From positions 186,001 through 250,000 of the forward strand of contig CANGDH010000003.1 in the NCBI GenBank assembly GCA_947452555.1: a stretch of 64,000 nucleotides of DNA, given 5' to 3'. The notes beneath the pieces are model-generated. The model had not been told where the DNA came from and made no database searches. It saw nothing but the letters and a program-made list of their open reading frames with translations. Source of the DNA: Bacteroidota bacterium (GTDB taxonomy: Bacteria > Bacteroidota > Bacteroidia > Chitinophagales > Chitinophagaceae). Shown here one piece after another: positions 33,870 to 44,034 of this stretch (its first letter is position 1; the number at the start of each line of letters is the position of its first letter). The translations under genes were made by a program, and so were the position numbers.

Positions 33870-33923
33870 ATTCAAATTCAACTATTCAATCAAAAGTTAA
33901 AGCAAAGCGCAATTAAAATAAAT

Positions 33924-35150
33924 ATGGAAGCACAGCATAATATAACATTACCAGAAGGTTCTATAGAAAAACAAACTACCACGTTGAACTTTGGTCCAAC
34001 GCATCCAGCAACGCATGGTGTGTTTCAGAATATTATGGAAGTGGATGGAGAACGTGTGGTGTCTACTGTTCAAACGGTGGGATACATTCATAGAGCATTT
34101 GAAAAATTAGCAGAAAGACGACCATTATACCAAATCACTCCAATTACTGACCGTTTAAATTATTGCAGTAGTCCTATTAATAATATGGGTTGGCATTTAA
34201 CTTGCGAGAAATTTTTAAACGTTGAGACGCCAAAACGTGTTGACTATTTACGTGTAATTATTATGGAATTGGCTCGTATTTCTGATCACTTAATTTGTAA
34301 TTCTATTGTGGGTGTGGATACGGGTGCTTACACAGGTTTCTTATATGTAATGCAGTATCGTGAATTAATTTATGAAATTTACGAGGAGGTTTGCGGATCT
34401 CGATTAACAACAAATATTGGACGAATTGGTGGATTTGAAAGAAATTTCACAAATGCTGCTTTCACTAAATTAGAGAAATTTTTAAATGAATATCCAAAAG
34501 TATTAAGAGAGTTTGAAGGGCTATTTACACGTAACCGTATTTTCATGGAACGTACACAAGGCACTGGTGGTATCAGTGCAGCACGTGCTATGAATTATGG
34601 ATTTACTGGGCCTAATTTGCGCGCGGCAGGAGTGGATTATGATGTTCGTGTTCATCAACCTTACAGTAGCTATCAGGATTTCGATTTCACAGTTCCAGTT
34701 GGAACTACGGGAGACAATTATGATCGTTATTTGGTGCGTAATGCAGAAATGTGGGAGAGTATTTCAATTATCAGACAAGCATACGAAAAAGTACAAGCAT
34801 TTAAAGGGACAGACGCTGAAATTTTTCATGCGGACGTTCCTGAATATTATCTTCCAAAAAAAGAAGACGTTTATACAAAGATGGAAGCATTAATATGGCA
34901 TTTCAAAATTGTAATGGGAGAGATTGATTTACCAAAGGGACAAATTTATAATGCCGTTGAGGGGGGAAATGGGGAATTGGGATTTTATTTAGTTAGTGAC
35001 GGAGGACGTACTCCATTTAGATTGCATTTCCGTCGTCCTAGTTTTATTTACTATCAAGCTTATCCTGAATTAATTAAGGGGGGAATGATTAGTGATGCAG
35101 TAGTAACAATGAGTAGTTTAAACTTAATCGCAGGTGAACTTGATGCATAG
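33924..35150 (+). CDS. nuoD: NADH-quinone oxidoreductase subunit D
   Basis: The 408-residue 49-kDa-type subunit resembles the large subunit of NiFe hydrogenases without the metal site. It shows NFGPTHPATHGVFQNIMEV near residue 24, the His region lining the quinone site, and later LVSDGGRTPFRLHFRRPSF near the C-terminus. Length is normal. The ATG at 33924 is 54 bases after the nuoC stop and keeps the family N-terminus. Confidence 0.96.
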   Translation: MEAQHNITLPEGSIEKQTTTLNFGPTHPATHGVFQNIMEVDGERVVSTVQTVGYIHRAFEKLAERRPLYQITPITDRLNYCSSPINNMGWHLTCEKFLNVETPKRVDYLRVIIMELARISDHLICNSIVGVDTGAYTGFLYVMQYRELIYEIYEEVCGSRLTTNIGRIGGFERNFTNAAFTKLEKFLNEYPKVLREFEGLFTRNRIFMERTQGTGGISAARAMNYGFTGPNLRAAGVDYDVRVHQPYSSYQDFDFTVPVGTTGDNYDRYLVRNAEMWESISIIRQAYEKVQAFKGTDAEIFHADVPEYYLPKKEDVYTKMEALIWHFKIVMGEIDLPKGQIYNAVEGGNGELGFYLVSDGGRTPFRLHFRRPSFIYYQAYPELIKGGMISDAVVTMSSLNLIAGELDA

Positions 35151-35176
35151 CATTAAGCAAGCGTAAATTTTTTAAT

Positions 35177-35680
35177 ATGGGTATGCAATTTAATGAAATA
35201 CAAATGACCGAGTTTAAACGCTTGGTAGCTCGTTATCCGGAAGGAAAACAAAAAAGCGCATTGCTTCCTGCTTTGCATTTGGCACAAGAAAGTTTTGACG
35301 GTTGGTTGTCAGTTGAGACAATGGATTATATCGCTAGTTTGTTAAACATTGAGCCAATTGAAGTATATGAGGTTGCGAGTTTTTATAGCATGTACAACTT
35401 AAAGCCAGTTGGAAAATTTGTTTTTGAAGTTTGTCAAACAGGGCCATGTATGATTAGTGGGTCTGATAATATCATAGACTATATAAAACAAACATTGGAC
35501 ATTAAGCCAGGCGAGACTACTAAGGACGGCGTATTTACTTTGAAATTAGTAGAATGTTTGGGTGCTTGTGGGTATGCTCCTATGATGCAAGTAGGGAAAA
35601 TATATAAGGAGCATTTGACTAAAGAAAAAGTGGATGCAATTATAGCCGAGTATCGTCAATTAGCGGCTTCAAAAAATTAA
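35177..35680 (+). CDS. nuoE: NADH-quinone oxidoreductase subunit E (cluster N1a)
   Basis: The 167-residue thioredoxin-like subunit carries the [2Fe-2S] cluster N1a. Its four cysteine ligands fall in EVCQTGPCMISGSD and VECLGACGYAPMM, the standard spacing. It pairs with NuoF in the NADH-oxidising module. Start and length are normal, with 26 bases after nuoD. Confidence 0.95.
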   Translation: MGMQFNEIQMTEFKRLVARYPEGKQKSALLPALHLAQESFDGWLSVETMDYIASLLNIEPIEVYEVASFYSMYNLKPVGKFVFEVCQTGPCMISGSDNIIDYIKQTLDIKPGETTKDGVFTLKLVECLGACGYAPMMQVGKIYKEHLTKEKVDAIIAEYRQLAASKN

Positions 35681-35702
35681 GAAGTAGATTAAAAAAATAA
35701 CA

Positions 35703-37055
35703 ATGGGCGTAAAACTATTATTAGATAAAGCAAATGTACCAGGCATAAGAACTTATGACGTTTATCGTCGTGAAGGTGGATATAGCGCTGTGGAAAAAGC
35801 TTTGAAGGAAATGAACCCTGAAACTATTGTTGAGGAAGTTAAGAAAAGCGGTTTAAGAGGTAGAGGTGGTGCAGGTTTCCCAGCTGGTATGAAATGGAGT
35901 TTTATTGCAAAGCCAGAAGGAGTTCCGCGTCACTTGGTTTGTAATGCTGACGAAAGTGAGCCAGGTACATTTAAGGATCGTTATTTAATGGAATTTTTGC
36001 CGCATTTATTATTAGAAGGATTAATCATTGCAAGTTTTGCATTAGGGTCTAACGATACTTATATTTATATCAGAGGTGAGTATGCATGGATTCCGGATAT
36101 TTTAGAAGAAGCTATAAATGAAGCAAAAGCAAATGGTTGGTTAGGTAAAAATATTTTAGGCACTGGATTTGATTGTAATATTCACGTTCAACGTGGAGCA
36201 GGTGCTTATATCTGTGGTGAAGAAACTGCTTTAATTGAATCATTGGAAGGAAGAAGAGGTAATCCTCGTATTAAGCCTCCATTCCCTGCAATTCAGGGTT
36301 TATGGATGCGTCCAACAGTAGTTAATAACGTGGAAACTTTAGCAGCGGTAGTTCCTATCATTCATATGGGTGGAGATGAATATGCCAAAATTGGTGTTGG
36401 AAAATCAACGGGTACAAAATTGATTTCTGCATGTGGCAATATTAATAAGCCAGGTGTTTATGAAATTGACATGACAGTTTCTGTAGAAGATTTTATTTAT
36501 AGTGATGAATATTGTGGTGGTATCAAAGGAGGAAAGCAATTGAAAGCATGTATTCCTGGGGGGTCTTCCGTACCTATTTTGCCAGCTAATTTATTATTAA
36601 AAACAGCCAAAGGAGAAACACGTTATATGAACTATGAAAGTTTAAGTGACGGTGGTTTTGCAACTGGCTCTATGATGGGTTCGGGTGGGTTTATTGTTTT
36701 GGACGAAGACCAATGTATTGTAAAAAATACCTTGACTTTAGCAAGATTCTATCGTCATGAAAGTTGCGGACAATGTTCTCCTTGTAGAGAAGGAACTGGC
36801 TGGATGGAAAAAATATTAATGAAAATTGAACAAGGTAAAGGTGAAATGAGTGACATAGATTTACTTTGGGATATTCAAAGAAAGATAGAGGGAAATACAA
36901 TTTGTCCATTAGGCGACGCGGCTTCATGGCCTGTTGCTGCTGCAATTCGTCACTTCCGTGACGAGTTCGAATGGCATGTTAAAAATCCTGAATTATCACA
37001 AACAAGCAATTTTGGTTTACAACACTATGCAGACCCAATTCATATCCCTGCATAA
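35703..37055 (+). CDS. nuoF: NADH-quinone oxidoreductase subunit F (NADH/FMN site)
   Basis: The 450-residue subunit binds NADH, FMN and the [4Fe-4S] cluster N3. It shows GLRGRGGAGFPAGMKWSF for nucleotide binding near residue 50, GAGAYICGEETALIESLEG near residue 170 for FMN, and ESCGQCSPCREGTGWM near residue 355, with the fourth cysteine in NTICPLGDA. All ligands are intact. It follows nuoE by 22 bases. Confidence 0.97.
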   Translation: MGVKLLLDKANVPGIRTYDVYRREGGYSAVEKALKEMNPETIVEEVKKSGLRGRGGAGFPAGMKWSFIAKPEGVPRHLVCNADESEPGTFKDRYLMEFLPHLLLEGLIIASFALGSNDTYIYIRGEYAWIPDILEEAINEAKANGWLGKNILGTGFDCNIHVQRGAGAYICGEETALIESLEGRRGNPRIKPPFPAIQGLWMRPTVVNNVETLAAVVPIIHMGGDEYAKIGVGKSTGTKLISACGNINKPGVYEIDMTVSVEDFIYSDEYCGGIKGGKQLKACIPGGSSVPILPANLLLKTAKGETRYMNYESLSDGGFATGSMMGSGGFIVLDEDQCIVKNTLTLARFYRHESCGQCSPCREGTGWMEKILMKIEQGKGEMSDIDLLWDIQRKIEGNTICPLGDAASWPVAAAIRHFRDEFEWHVKNPELSQTSNFGLQHYADPIHIPA

Positions 37056-37071
37056 CATTGAAAGATAAACT

Positions 37072-38193
37072 ATGAGTGAACAAATATTATTTAAAGTAAC
37101 CATTGACAACATCACTATTGAAGTACCAGCAGGCACTACAATATTGCAAGCTGCAAGATTAGTTGGTGGTCAAGTGGCTCCTCCTGCAATGTGTTATTAT
37201 AGCAAATTGCAAGGCAGTGGAGGTAAATGCCGTACCTGTTTAGTAGAAGTATCGAAAGGTTCTGAAAAAGACCCTCGCCCGATGCCTAAATTGGTGGCTT
37301 CTTGTCGTACAACTGTAATGGACGGAATGGAAGTAAAAAACATTACGAGCGAAAAAGTGGTAGACGCAAGAGCTGGCGTGGTTGAATTTTTACTATTAAA
37401 TCATCCTTTAGACTGTCCAATTTGCGATCAGGCTGGCGAATGTCATTTACAAGACTTAAGTTTTGAACATGGCAAAGCAGATACCAGATATGAATTCCAA
37501 CGTAGAACATTTAAAAAGCATGACTTAGGTAAGAACATACAATTACACATGACACGTTGTATTTTATGTTACCGTTGTGTATTCACGGCAGATCAATTGA
37601 CAAATAAACGCGTACATGGAATCTTAGATAGAGGAGATCATTCAGAAATTGCTACACATATTGAAAAGAGCTTAGACAATGAATTTATTGGAAACGTAAT
37701 TGATGTTTGTCCAGTAGGTGCATTGACAGACAAAACTTTCAGATTTAAAAATCGTGTTTGGTTCTTAAAGCCAATGGACGCACATCGTGACTGTCCCACG
37801 TGTGCTGGTCGTGTAACTTTATGGAATAGAGGGGATGAAGTTTATAGAGTAACTGCACGTAAGGACCAATGGGGTGAAATTGAAGATACACCTGACGGTA
37901 AAACAGGTTGGATCTGTAACACATGCCGCTTTGATAAAAAAGAAACTACTGACTGGATTATAGAAGGCCCTCGTGAAATTAGCAGACAATCAGTAATTGC
38001 ACAAGGTCATTATTCAGGTAATATTGGAACCACAAAACCGCATGAAACTTTTGAAGCAGTGAACGGAGGAAGACAGCCACATTTATTAATGGATATCCAT
38101 GATGAAAGTGAAGTGAACATGCCGTCGGTACATTTAGGGCAGATTCATGGACCGTCTCATGGTGATACATTTAACAATACTAATAAAGCATAA
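37072..38193 (+). CDS. nuoG: NADH-quinone oxidoreductase subunit G, short form
   Basis: This Fe-S subunit is only 373 residues, against about 700-900 in most bacteria. Kept are the [2Fe-2S] domain (MCYYSKLQGSGGKCRTCLVEV seen as C-x10-C-x2-C), the His-Cys motif HPLDCPICDQAGECHLQD, and the [4Fe-4S] pair MTRCILCYRCV with DVCPVGALT. There is then only the beginning of the molybdopterin-type domain, with DCPTCAGRV and WICNTCRFDKK. The large catalytic-like domain is absent, replaced by about 75 unrecognised residues. The frame closes cleanly and nuoH follows 11 bases later, so this is a real short form rather than a sequencing break. Confidence 0.93.
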   Translation: MSEQILFKVTIDNITIEVPAGTTILQAARLVGGQVAPPAMCYYSKLQGSGGKCRTCLVEVSKGSEKDPRPMPKLVASCRTTVMDGMEVKNITSEKVVDARAGVVEFLLLNHPLDCPICDQAGECHLQDLSFEHGKADTRYEFQRRTFKKHDLGKNIQLHMTRCILCYRCVFTADQLTNKRVHGILDRGDHSEIATHIEKSLDNEFIGNVIDVCPVGALTDKTFRFKNRVWFLKPMDAHRDCPTCAGRVTLWNRGDEVYRVTARKDQWGEIEDTPDGKTGWICNTCRFDKKETTDWIIEGPREISRQSVIAQGHYSGNIGTTKPHETFEAVNGGRQPHLLMDIHDESEVNMPSVHLGQIHGPSHGDTFNNTNKA

Positions 38194-38204
38194 TTTATAA
38201 TAGC

Positions 38205-39248
38205 ATGACAATTATTGCAATTGATTGGGCATTTATCGTAGAGAAATTAATAATGATCGCCATTATTGTTTTCGCTAGTTTAGGTATTGCCTTATACACC
38301 ACATTTGGAGAACGAAAAGTTGCTGCTATTTTACAAGATAGACCAGGACCAAGTAGAGTAGGACCTTTTGGATTATTTCAGCCCTTGGCAGATGGGTTGA
38401 AATTAATAATGAAAGAAGAGATCATTCCTAATGCAGCAAACAAATGGTTATTTATATTAGGTCCAGGATTAGCAATGACTGCTAGTTTAATGACTTGTGC
38501 TGTAATTCCTTGGGGGTCTGCAGTAGACGTATTTGGCCGTCACGTAGCGTTACAAATTGCAGACGTAAATATTGGAATCTTATATGTATTCGCAGTGGTG
38601 AGTATGGGTGTGTACGGTATTATGATTGGAGGGTGGGCTTCTAATAATAAGTTCTCTTTAATGTCTTCATTAAGAGCAGCTTCTCAAGCAATTAGTTATG
38701 AGTTGGCAATGGGCTTAGCCTTAATTGCATTATTAATGACAACAGGCTCTTTAAGTTTAAAAACAATTGTTGAGCAACAAATAACTGGACGTTACTGGAA
38801 TATCGTATATCAACCATTAGGGTTCTTATTATTTTTCATTACTGCATTAGCAGAATGTAATAGAACGCCATTTGATTTGCCAGAAGCTGAAAATGAATTG
38901 AACTTTGGATACCATCAGGAATATTCTTCTATGAAATTAGGGTTCTATTTATTCGCTGAATACATCAACATGATAATGAGTAGCGCTATAATGGCTTCCA
39001 TGTATTTTGGTGGTTATGACTTGCCATTTTTTAATGAAGCAAGTGTAGCTCCAAATATTGCCGCATTAATTGGAGTAGGTACTTTATTAATCAAGATCGT
39101 GATGTTTATATTCTTGTTTATGTGGATTCGCTGGACTATTCCAAGATTTAGATATGATCAATTGATGAATTTAGGATGGAAGACAATGATACCTTTGGCC
39201 TTATTCAATTTATTATTAACTGGAGCAGTGATTTTAGCTAAATTATAA
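38205..39248 (+). CDS. nuoH: NADH-quinone oxidoreductase subunit H
   Basis: The 347-residue membrane subunit has about eight hydrophobic segments and forms much of the quinone channel. Conserved motifs are RPGPSRVGPFGLFQPLADG (near residue 45) and AECNRTPFDLPEAENEL (near residue 220), the latter with the acidic residues of the proton path. It follows nuoG by 11 bases. Confidence 0.96.
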   Translation: MTIIAIDWAFIVEKLIMIAIIVFASLGIALYTTFGERKVAAILQDRPGPSRVGPFGLFQPLADGLKLIMKEEIIPNAANKWLFILGPGLAMTASLMTCAVIPWGSAVDVFGRHVALQIADVNIGILYVFAVVSMGVYGIMIGGWASNNKFSLMSSLRAASQAISYELAMGLALIALLMTTGSLSLKTIVEQQITGRYWNIVYQPLGFLLFFITALAECNRTPFDLPEAENELNFGYHQEYSSMKLGFYLFAEYINMIMSSAIMASMYFGGYDLPFFNEASVAPNIAALIGVGTLLIKIVMFIFLFMWIRWTIPRFRYDQLMNLGWKTMIPLALFNLLLTGAVILAKL

Positions 39249-39270
39249 TTTTAAAAATAGTAGGAAATAT

Positions 39271-39807
39271 ATGCAAGCATTAACTAACAAAGCACAAGCA
39301 GTTAACCGAGAGCCAATGACTTTCTGGGAGCGCTTGTATTTGATTAACATCATAAAGGGCATGTTCATTACATTTAGTCATATGTTCAAAAAGCAACCAA
39401 CCATTCATTACCCTGAACAAAAACGTGAGTTTAGTCCAGTGTTTAGAGGGTTGCACGTTTTGAATAGAGACGAGGAAGGACGTGAGCGTTGCACTGCATG
39501 TGGATTATGTGCAGTGGCTTGTCCTGCAGAAGCTATAACAATGGAAGCAGCAGAAAGAGTAGCAGGAGAAGAAGGTTTATATAGAGAAGAGAAGTATGCA
39601 GCTAAATATGAGATCAATATGTTACGTTGTATTTTCTGTGGTTTATGTGAGGAAGCTTGTCCGAAAGATGCTATTTATTTAAGCGAAACTTTTGCACCTG
39701 CTAACTTTACACGTAAAGGTTTTATTTATGGGAAAACTGATTTATTAATTCCTAATCCAAAAACTGAAGCATCTGCTTTAGCAATGGCAAAAGGAGTAGA
39801 AGCTTAA
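39271..39807 (+). CDS. nuoI: NADH-quinone oxidoreductase subunit I (clusters N6a, N6b)
   Basis: This 178-residue ferredoxin-like subunit holds two [4Fe-4S] clusters, in CTACGLCAVACPAEAI and CIFCGLCEEACPKDAI. They relay electrons from NuoG to NuoB. The first 35 residues form the helix that packs on the membrane arm. It starts 22 bases after nuoH, and its stop lies seven bases before the nuoJ ATG. Confidence 0.96.
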   Translation: MQALTNKAQAVNREPMTFWERLYLINIIKGMFITFSHMFKKQPTIHYPEQKREFSPVFRGLHVLNRDEEGRERCTACGLCAVACPAEAITMEAAERVAGEEGLYREEKYAAKYEINMLRCIFCGLCEEACPKDAIYLSETFAPANFTRKGFIYGKTDLLIPNPKTEASALAMAKGVEA

Positions 39808-39813
39808 TTGATT

Positions 39814-40314
39814 ATGAGTACATTAGAAATTTTATTTTACGCCTTATCTGCTTTCGCTATAGTAAGTGCTATAATGGTATTAGTAAGTAAAAATCCAATA
39901 CATAGTGTATTGTGGTTGATCTTAGTATTTTTTGCCATCTCAGGACATTATATATTATTGAATGCACAATTTTTAGCAATCGTAAATATCATTGTTTACG
40001 CAGGTGCCATTATGGTATTGTTCTTATTTGTAATCATGTTAATGAATGTAAAAAAAGACAGCGAGCCGCAAAAGCAGTTATTAGTGAAATTCACAGGCGT
40101 TATTGCTGGCGGAAGTTTTTTGACTTTACTAATTGCATTGGTAAAGCAAACTAGTCAATTGCAAGGCAAACAAGTATTATTAAAAGAAGGTACAATTGGA
40201 TTAATTCATCCATTGGGTAAAGCTTTGTTTAGTGATTATGTTTTGCCTTTCGAAATAAGTAGTGTATTATTTTTAAGCGCTATGGTTGGTGCTGTAATTA
40301 TTGGTAAAAAATAA
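39814..40314 (+). CDS. nuoJ: NADH-quinone oxidoreductase subunit J
   Basis: The 166-residue membrane subunit has five hydrophobic segments. It carries the [14 protein letters not shown] start of TM2 and the [17 protein letters not shown] pi-bulge helix near residue 60, which is important in coupling. The frame also offers a TTG at 39808, directly after the nuoI stop; the ATG at 39814 fits the family start. Confidence 0.94.
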   Translation: MSTLEILFYALSAFAIVSAIMVLVSKNPIHSVLWLILVFFAISGHYILLNAQFLAIVNIIVYAGAIMVLFLFVIMLMNVKKDSEPQKQLLVKFTGVIAGGSFLTLLIALVKQTSQLQGKQVLLKEGTIGLIHPLGKALFSDYVLPFEISSVLFLSAMVGAVIIGKK

Positions 40315-40325
40315 ATTTATTAGGT

Positions 40326-40661
40326 ATGCCTATATTGTATTATATCTATTTGTGTTTGACTTTATTTAGTATTGGTGTGGTGGGTGTTTTAACTCGCCGC
40401 AATGCTATCATTGTCTTTATGTGTATTGAATTAATGTTAAATGCTGTCAACTTATTGTTAGTGGCTTTTTCAAAAATGTATCATGGAGCAGCTTATTTAA
40501 ACTCGCCAACTACTACTGTCGGTATTGACGCTCAAATATTCGTATTCTTTATTATGGTAGTAGCTGCTGCAGAAGTAAGTGTGGGCTTAGCTATTATTGT
40601 GATGATGTATCGTAATACACATTCAGTAGACATCAATTTCTTAAATAGATTAAAGAATTAA
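40326..40661 (+). CDS. nuoK: NADH-quinone oxidoreductase subunit K
   Basis: The 111-residue antiporter-like subunit has three hydrophobic segments. The conserved acidic residues are in [12 protein letters not shown] (Glu in TM2) and [13 protein letters not shown] (Glu in TM3), both needed for proton transfer. It follows nuoJ by 11 bases. Confidence 0.95.
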   Translation: MPILYYIYLCLTLFSIGVVGVLTRRNAIIVFMCIELMLNAVNLLLVAFSKMYHGAAYLNSPTTTVGIDAQIFVFFIMVVAAAEVSVGLAIIVMMYRNTHSVDINFLNRLKN

Positions 40662-40671
40662 TTCATTTCGC

Positions 40672-42591
40672 ATGAAAATAATAATAGGATTTATAGTACT
40701 ATGGCCACTGATTGGATTTTTATTCAATGGATTAGGTCGCAATATTTGGAGTAAAAAAACGGTTGCCTACAAAGCAACAGGATATATTGTTGCCTCATTT
40801 ATATTTAGCATACTAGCTTTCATAAATATACAAGAGCAAGGAGCAATTACAGTTCATTATTTTGACTTTATCAATACTGCTAACTTTAAAATCCCATTTG
40901 ATTTAAAAGTGGACGCATTGTCTAGTTTATTTTTATTGGTAATAACAGGAGTAGGTTCTTTAATACACTTATACTCTACAGCGTATATGAAAGAAGAAGA
41001 AGCCCCTCATTATGCTCGCTACTTTGCTTATTTAAACTTGTTTGTATTCTCCATGTTATTATTGGTACTTGGAGACAACTTCGTAATTATGTTTATTGGT
41101 TGGGAAGGAGTTGGCTTATGTTCTTATTTATTAATTGGCTATTGGTTTACTAATAATACATTCAACTACGCTGCCAAGAAAGCATTTATCATGAATCGCA
41201 TTGGCGACTTAGGTTTCTTATTAGCTATATTTTGGTTGATTGCTAAATTGGGAACTATTAGTTATAGTGAAGTATTGACTGCAGAAAGTCTAGCTAAATT
41301 ATCTAGTACAGATATCACTGCTATCACTTTATTATTATTTGTTGGCGCTATGGGTAAGAGTGCGCAGATACCTTTGTTTACTTGGTTGCCAGACGCTATG
41401 GCCGGCCCTACACCCGTATCTGCTTTGATACATGCTGCAACAATGGTTACTGCAGGTATTTATATGATCACAAGAGCTAATATTTTATTTAGTGCAAGTG
41501 AGTTTACTGGACATGTAATTGCAATCGTTGGAATCAGTACTGCTTTATTAGCAGCTACCATTGCAATTAAGCAAAATGATATTAAAAAAGTATTGGCTTA
41601 TTCTACAGTAAGTCAGTTAGGTTATATGTTTTTAGGTTTGGGAGTTGGGGCTTATTCAGGAGCTGTATTCCATGTAATCACACATGCATTTTTCAAAGCA
41701 TTGTTATTCTTAGGTGCAGGTTCTGTAATACATGCAATGCATCATGAACAGGACATTCGAAAAATGGGTGGGTTGAAATCTAAACTTCCAATTACACATA
41801 TTACATTTTTAATAGGTTGTATTGCTATTGCTGGAGTTCCACCATTTAGTGGGTTCTTTTCTAAGGACGAAATTTTAGAAGCTGCTTTTGCAAAGAGTCC
41901 TATCTATTGGGTACTAGGTATTATTGGCGCTGCAATGACTGCATTTTATATGTTCCGCTTATATGCAACTACTTTCTTAGGACAATTTAGAGGTACGCAG
42001 GACCAAGCGCATCATTTGCACGAAAGTCCCTTTGCAATGACATTGCCTTTAATTCTATTGGCAATTGCTAGTGCCATTGCAGGTGCTATTGGTGTTCCAG
42101 AATTAATGGGTGGGCATCATTGGTTATCACATCAATTAGTGCCTATTTTAGGGGAATCTCATGAAACAGTATTGTCTCATCAAACAGAGTGGATGTTAAT
42201 GGGTATATCAGTTACGATTGCTTTAATTGCTTTAATAATTGCAATAACTATTTATAAGAAAAAGGCAGACGCAGAACCTCAAACAGCTTTAGGTAGATTT
42301 TTGTATAATAAATGGTATATCGACGAACTATATCAAAATGCAATTGTGGAACCTTTAAATAAGTTTGCAGGTTTCTTAAAAGAAGTAATAGAGAAATCAG
42401 TAATTGACGGTGCAGTTAATGGCACTGGAAAATTGGTACAATATAGTGCACGTAAAATGAGACTTGTTCAAAGTGGACAGGTTGGATATTATATTTTATT
42501 CATGGTACTTGGAATTGTATTAATGCTAGTACTTTGGTTTAATGATATTTCTATTTTACGATTCTTAATTCAATTGACTCAAAAATCTTAA
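40672..42591 (+). CDS. nuoL: NADH-quinone oxidoreductase subunit L
   Basis: The 639-residue distal proton-pumping subunit has more than a dozen hydrophobic segments and a long C-terminal lateral helix region. It contains the antiporter motifs FIGWEGVGLCSYLLIGYW (TM5 Glu), GAMGKSAQIPLFTWLPDAMAGPTPVSALIHAATMV (TM7 Lys and channel, seen in parts), and VLAYSTVSQLGYM. Length is normal. It starts 10 bases after nuoK and ends six bases before nuoM. Confidence 0.96.
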   Translation: MKIIIGFIVLWPLIGFLFNGLGRNIWSKKTVAYKATGYIVASFIFSILAFINIQEQGAITVHYFDFINTANFKIPFDLKVDALSSLFLLVITGVGSLIHLYSTAYMKEEEAPHYARYFAYLNLFVFSMLLLVLGDNFVIMFIGWEGVGLCSYLLIGYWFTNNTFNYAAKKAFIMNRIGDLGFLLAIFWLIAKLGTISYSEVLTAESLAKLSSTDITAITLLLFVGAMGKSAQIPLFTWLPDAMAGPTPVSALIHAATMVTAGIYMITRANILFSASEFTGHVIAIVGISTALLAATIAIKQNDIKKVLAYSTVSQLGYMFLGLGVGAYSGAVFHVITHAFFKALLFLGAGSVIHAMHHEQDIRKMGGLKSKLPITHITFLIGCIAIAGVPPFSGFFSKDEILEAAFAKSPIYWVLGIIGAAMTAFYMFRLYATTFLGQFRGTQDQAHHLHESPFAMTLPLILLAIASAIAGAIGVPELMGGHHWLSHQLVPILGESHETVLSHQTEWMLMGISVTIALIALIIAITIYKKKADAEPQTALGRFLYNKWYIDELYQNAIVEPLNKFAGFLKEVIEKSVIDGAVNGTGKLVQYSARKMRLVQSGQVGYYILFMVLGIVLMLVLWFNDISILRFLIQLTQKS

Positions 42592-42597
42592 GTAACA

Positions 42598-44019
42598 ATG
42601 TTTTTACTTTCATTTCTTCTTATACCTATTATTGCAGCCATTGTTTTATTGTTTATAAAACAGGACGACAAGGTGCAATTGGTTGCCGTTGGGGCAGCTT
42701 TGCTTAGTTTATTCGCTGCTATTTATATGCTTACAAACGCAACTAGCGCTTTTGATGCAGCGTGGTTGCCGGTATTGAATAGTCGGTTCATTTTACAAGC
42801 AGATGGCCTTTCTAAAATATTAGTTTTATTAACTGCTATTTCATTTCCTGCAATTTTCATTGCAACAGGAAAAAACATAGTAGCAAATAAAAATGTGTTC
42901 TTATCATTGATGTTATTTACACAAGCAGGCTTAATGGGTGTATTCTTAGCAGGGGATGCATTATTATTTTATTTCTTTTGGGAACTTGCATTAATACCTG
43001 TGTACTTTTTATGTTCTATCTGGGGTGGAGAAAAAAGAATTGCAGTTACGTTTAAGTTCTTTATTTATACTTTCTTGGGTTCTTTATTTATGCTAATTGG
43101 AATTATCTTGGTGTATTCTAAAACAGCAGACCATAATTTCCTTATTGAATCTTTCAAGCATGCTAATTTAACAGCAGCGCAACAAGCTATTGCATTTGCA
43201 TTATTCTTTATAGCATTCGCTATTAAGATGCCAATATTTCCTTTACACACATGGCAGCCAGACGCTTATGAGCAATCTCCAACTGCTGTAACCATGGTCT
43301 TGAGCGCTGTAATGGTAAAAATGGGATTATATGGAGTTATACGTTGGTTATTACCATTATTTCCAGCTGCCGCGAACAGCCATGCTATTATGGTAATAGA
43401 CTTGTCTGTTATTGGATTATTATACGCTTCTTTTATTGCAATAAAACAAGACGATGTAAAAAGATTAATTGCTTACTCATCTATTGCGCACATAGGTTTA
43501 ATGAGCGCAACTTTATTTACAAATAGAAGTATTGGAACACAAGGTGTATTAATACAATTATTTTCTCATGGTATTAATGTATTAGGATTATGGATTATTG
43601 CCGATATCATTGAGCAACAAACAGGTACAAGGTCTATGAAAAACTTAGGAGGTCTTGCTAAAAAACAACCTACCCTAGCTATTTTATTAGTGGCTTTCGC
43701 ATTTGCCAATATCGCATTGCCATTAACTAACGCATTTGTTGGTGAATTTTTAATGTTCAATAGTTTGTTCCAATATAATCCATGGATTGCTGCTGCGGCG
43801 GGAGTCAGTGTAGTATTGGCGGCTATTTATACTTTGAATATGGTTCAAAAAGTGGCTTATGGAACAGTTAGCGAGTCTGTAAATAAAATGTCAGCTCCAA
43901 ACAAAAATGCACAAGGGGTTTTAATAGTACTTATAGTTATTGTTTTTGTAACTGGAGTATATCCACAACCTTTGTTCGAATTAACTAAAGACACTTTACA
44001 ACAGTTGTTTGTCAAATAA
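42598..44019 (+). CDS. nuoM: NADH-quinone oxidoreductase subunit M
   Basis: This 473-residue antiporter-like subunit has about 14 hydrophobic segments. FYFFWELALIPVYFLC provides the TM5 Glu, MPIFPLHTWQPDAYEQSPT the TM7-8 region, and RLIAYSSIAHIGLM the TM10-11 motif. It forms one of the proton channels of the membrane arm. It lies between nuoL and nuoN with short gaps. Confidence 0.95.
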   Translation: MFLLSFLLIPIIAAIVLLFIKQDDKVQLVAVGAALLSLFAAIYMLTNATSAFDAAWLPVLNSRFILQADGLSKILVLLTAISFPAIFIATGKNIVANKNVFLSLMLFTQAGLMGVFLAGDALLFYFFWELALIPVYFLCSIWGGEKRIAVTFKFFIYTFLGSLFMLIGIILVYSKTADHNFLIESFKHANLTAAQQAIAFALFFIAFAIKMPIFPLHTWQPDAYEQSPTAVTMVLSAVMVKMGLYGVIRWLLPLFPAAANSHAIMVIDLSVIGLLYASFIAIKQDDVKRLIAYSSIAHIGLMSATLFTNRSIGTQGVLIQLFSHGINVLGLWIIADIIEQQTGTRSMKNLGGLAKKQPTLAILLVAFAFANIALPLTNAFVGEFLMFNSLFQYNPWIAAAAGVSVVLAAIYTLNMVQKVAYGTVSESVNKMSAPNKNAQGVLIVLIVIVFVTGVYPQPLFELTKDTLQQLFVK

Positions 44020-44034
44020 TTAAAAGAATTAGTA

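Noticed and set aside
37055..38205. Frameshift as the reason for the short nuoG
   Set aside because: The frame is intact, nuoH begins 11 bases after the stop, and no leftover molybdopterin-domain sequence is present in other frames.
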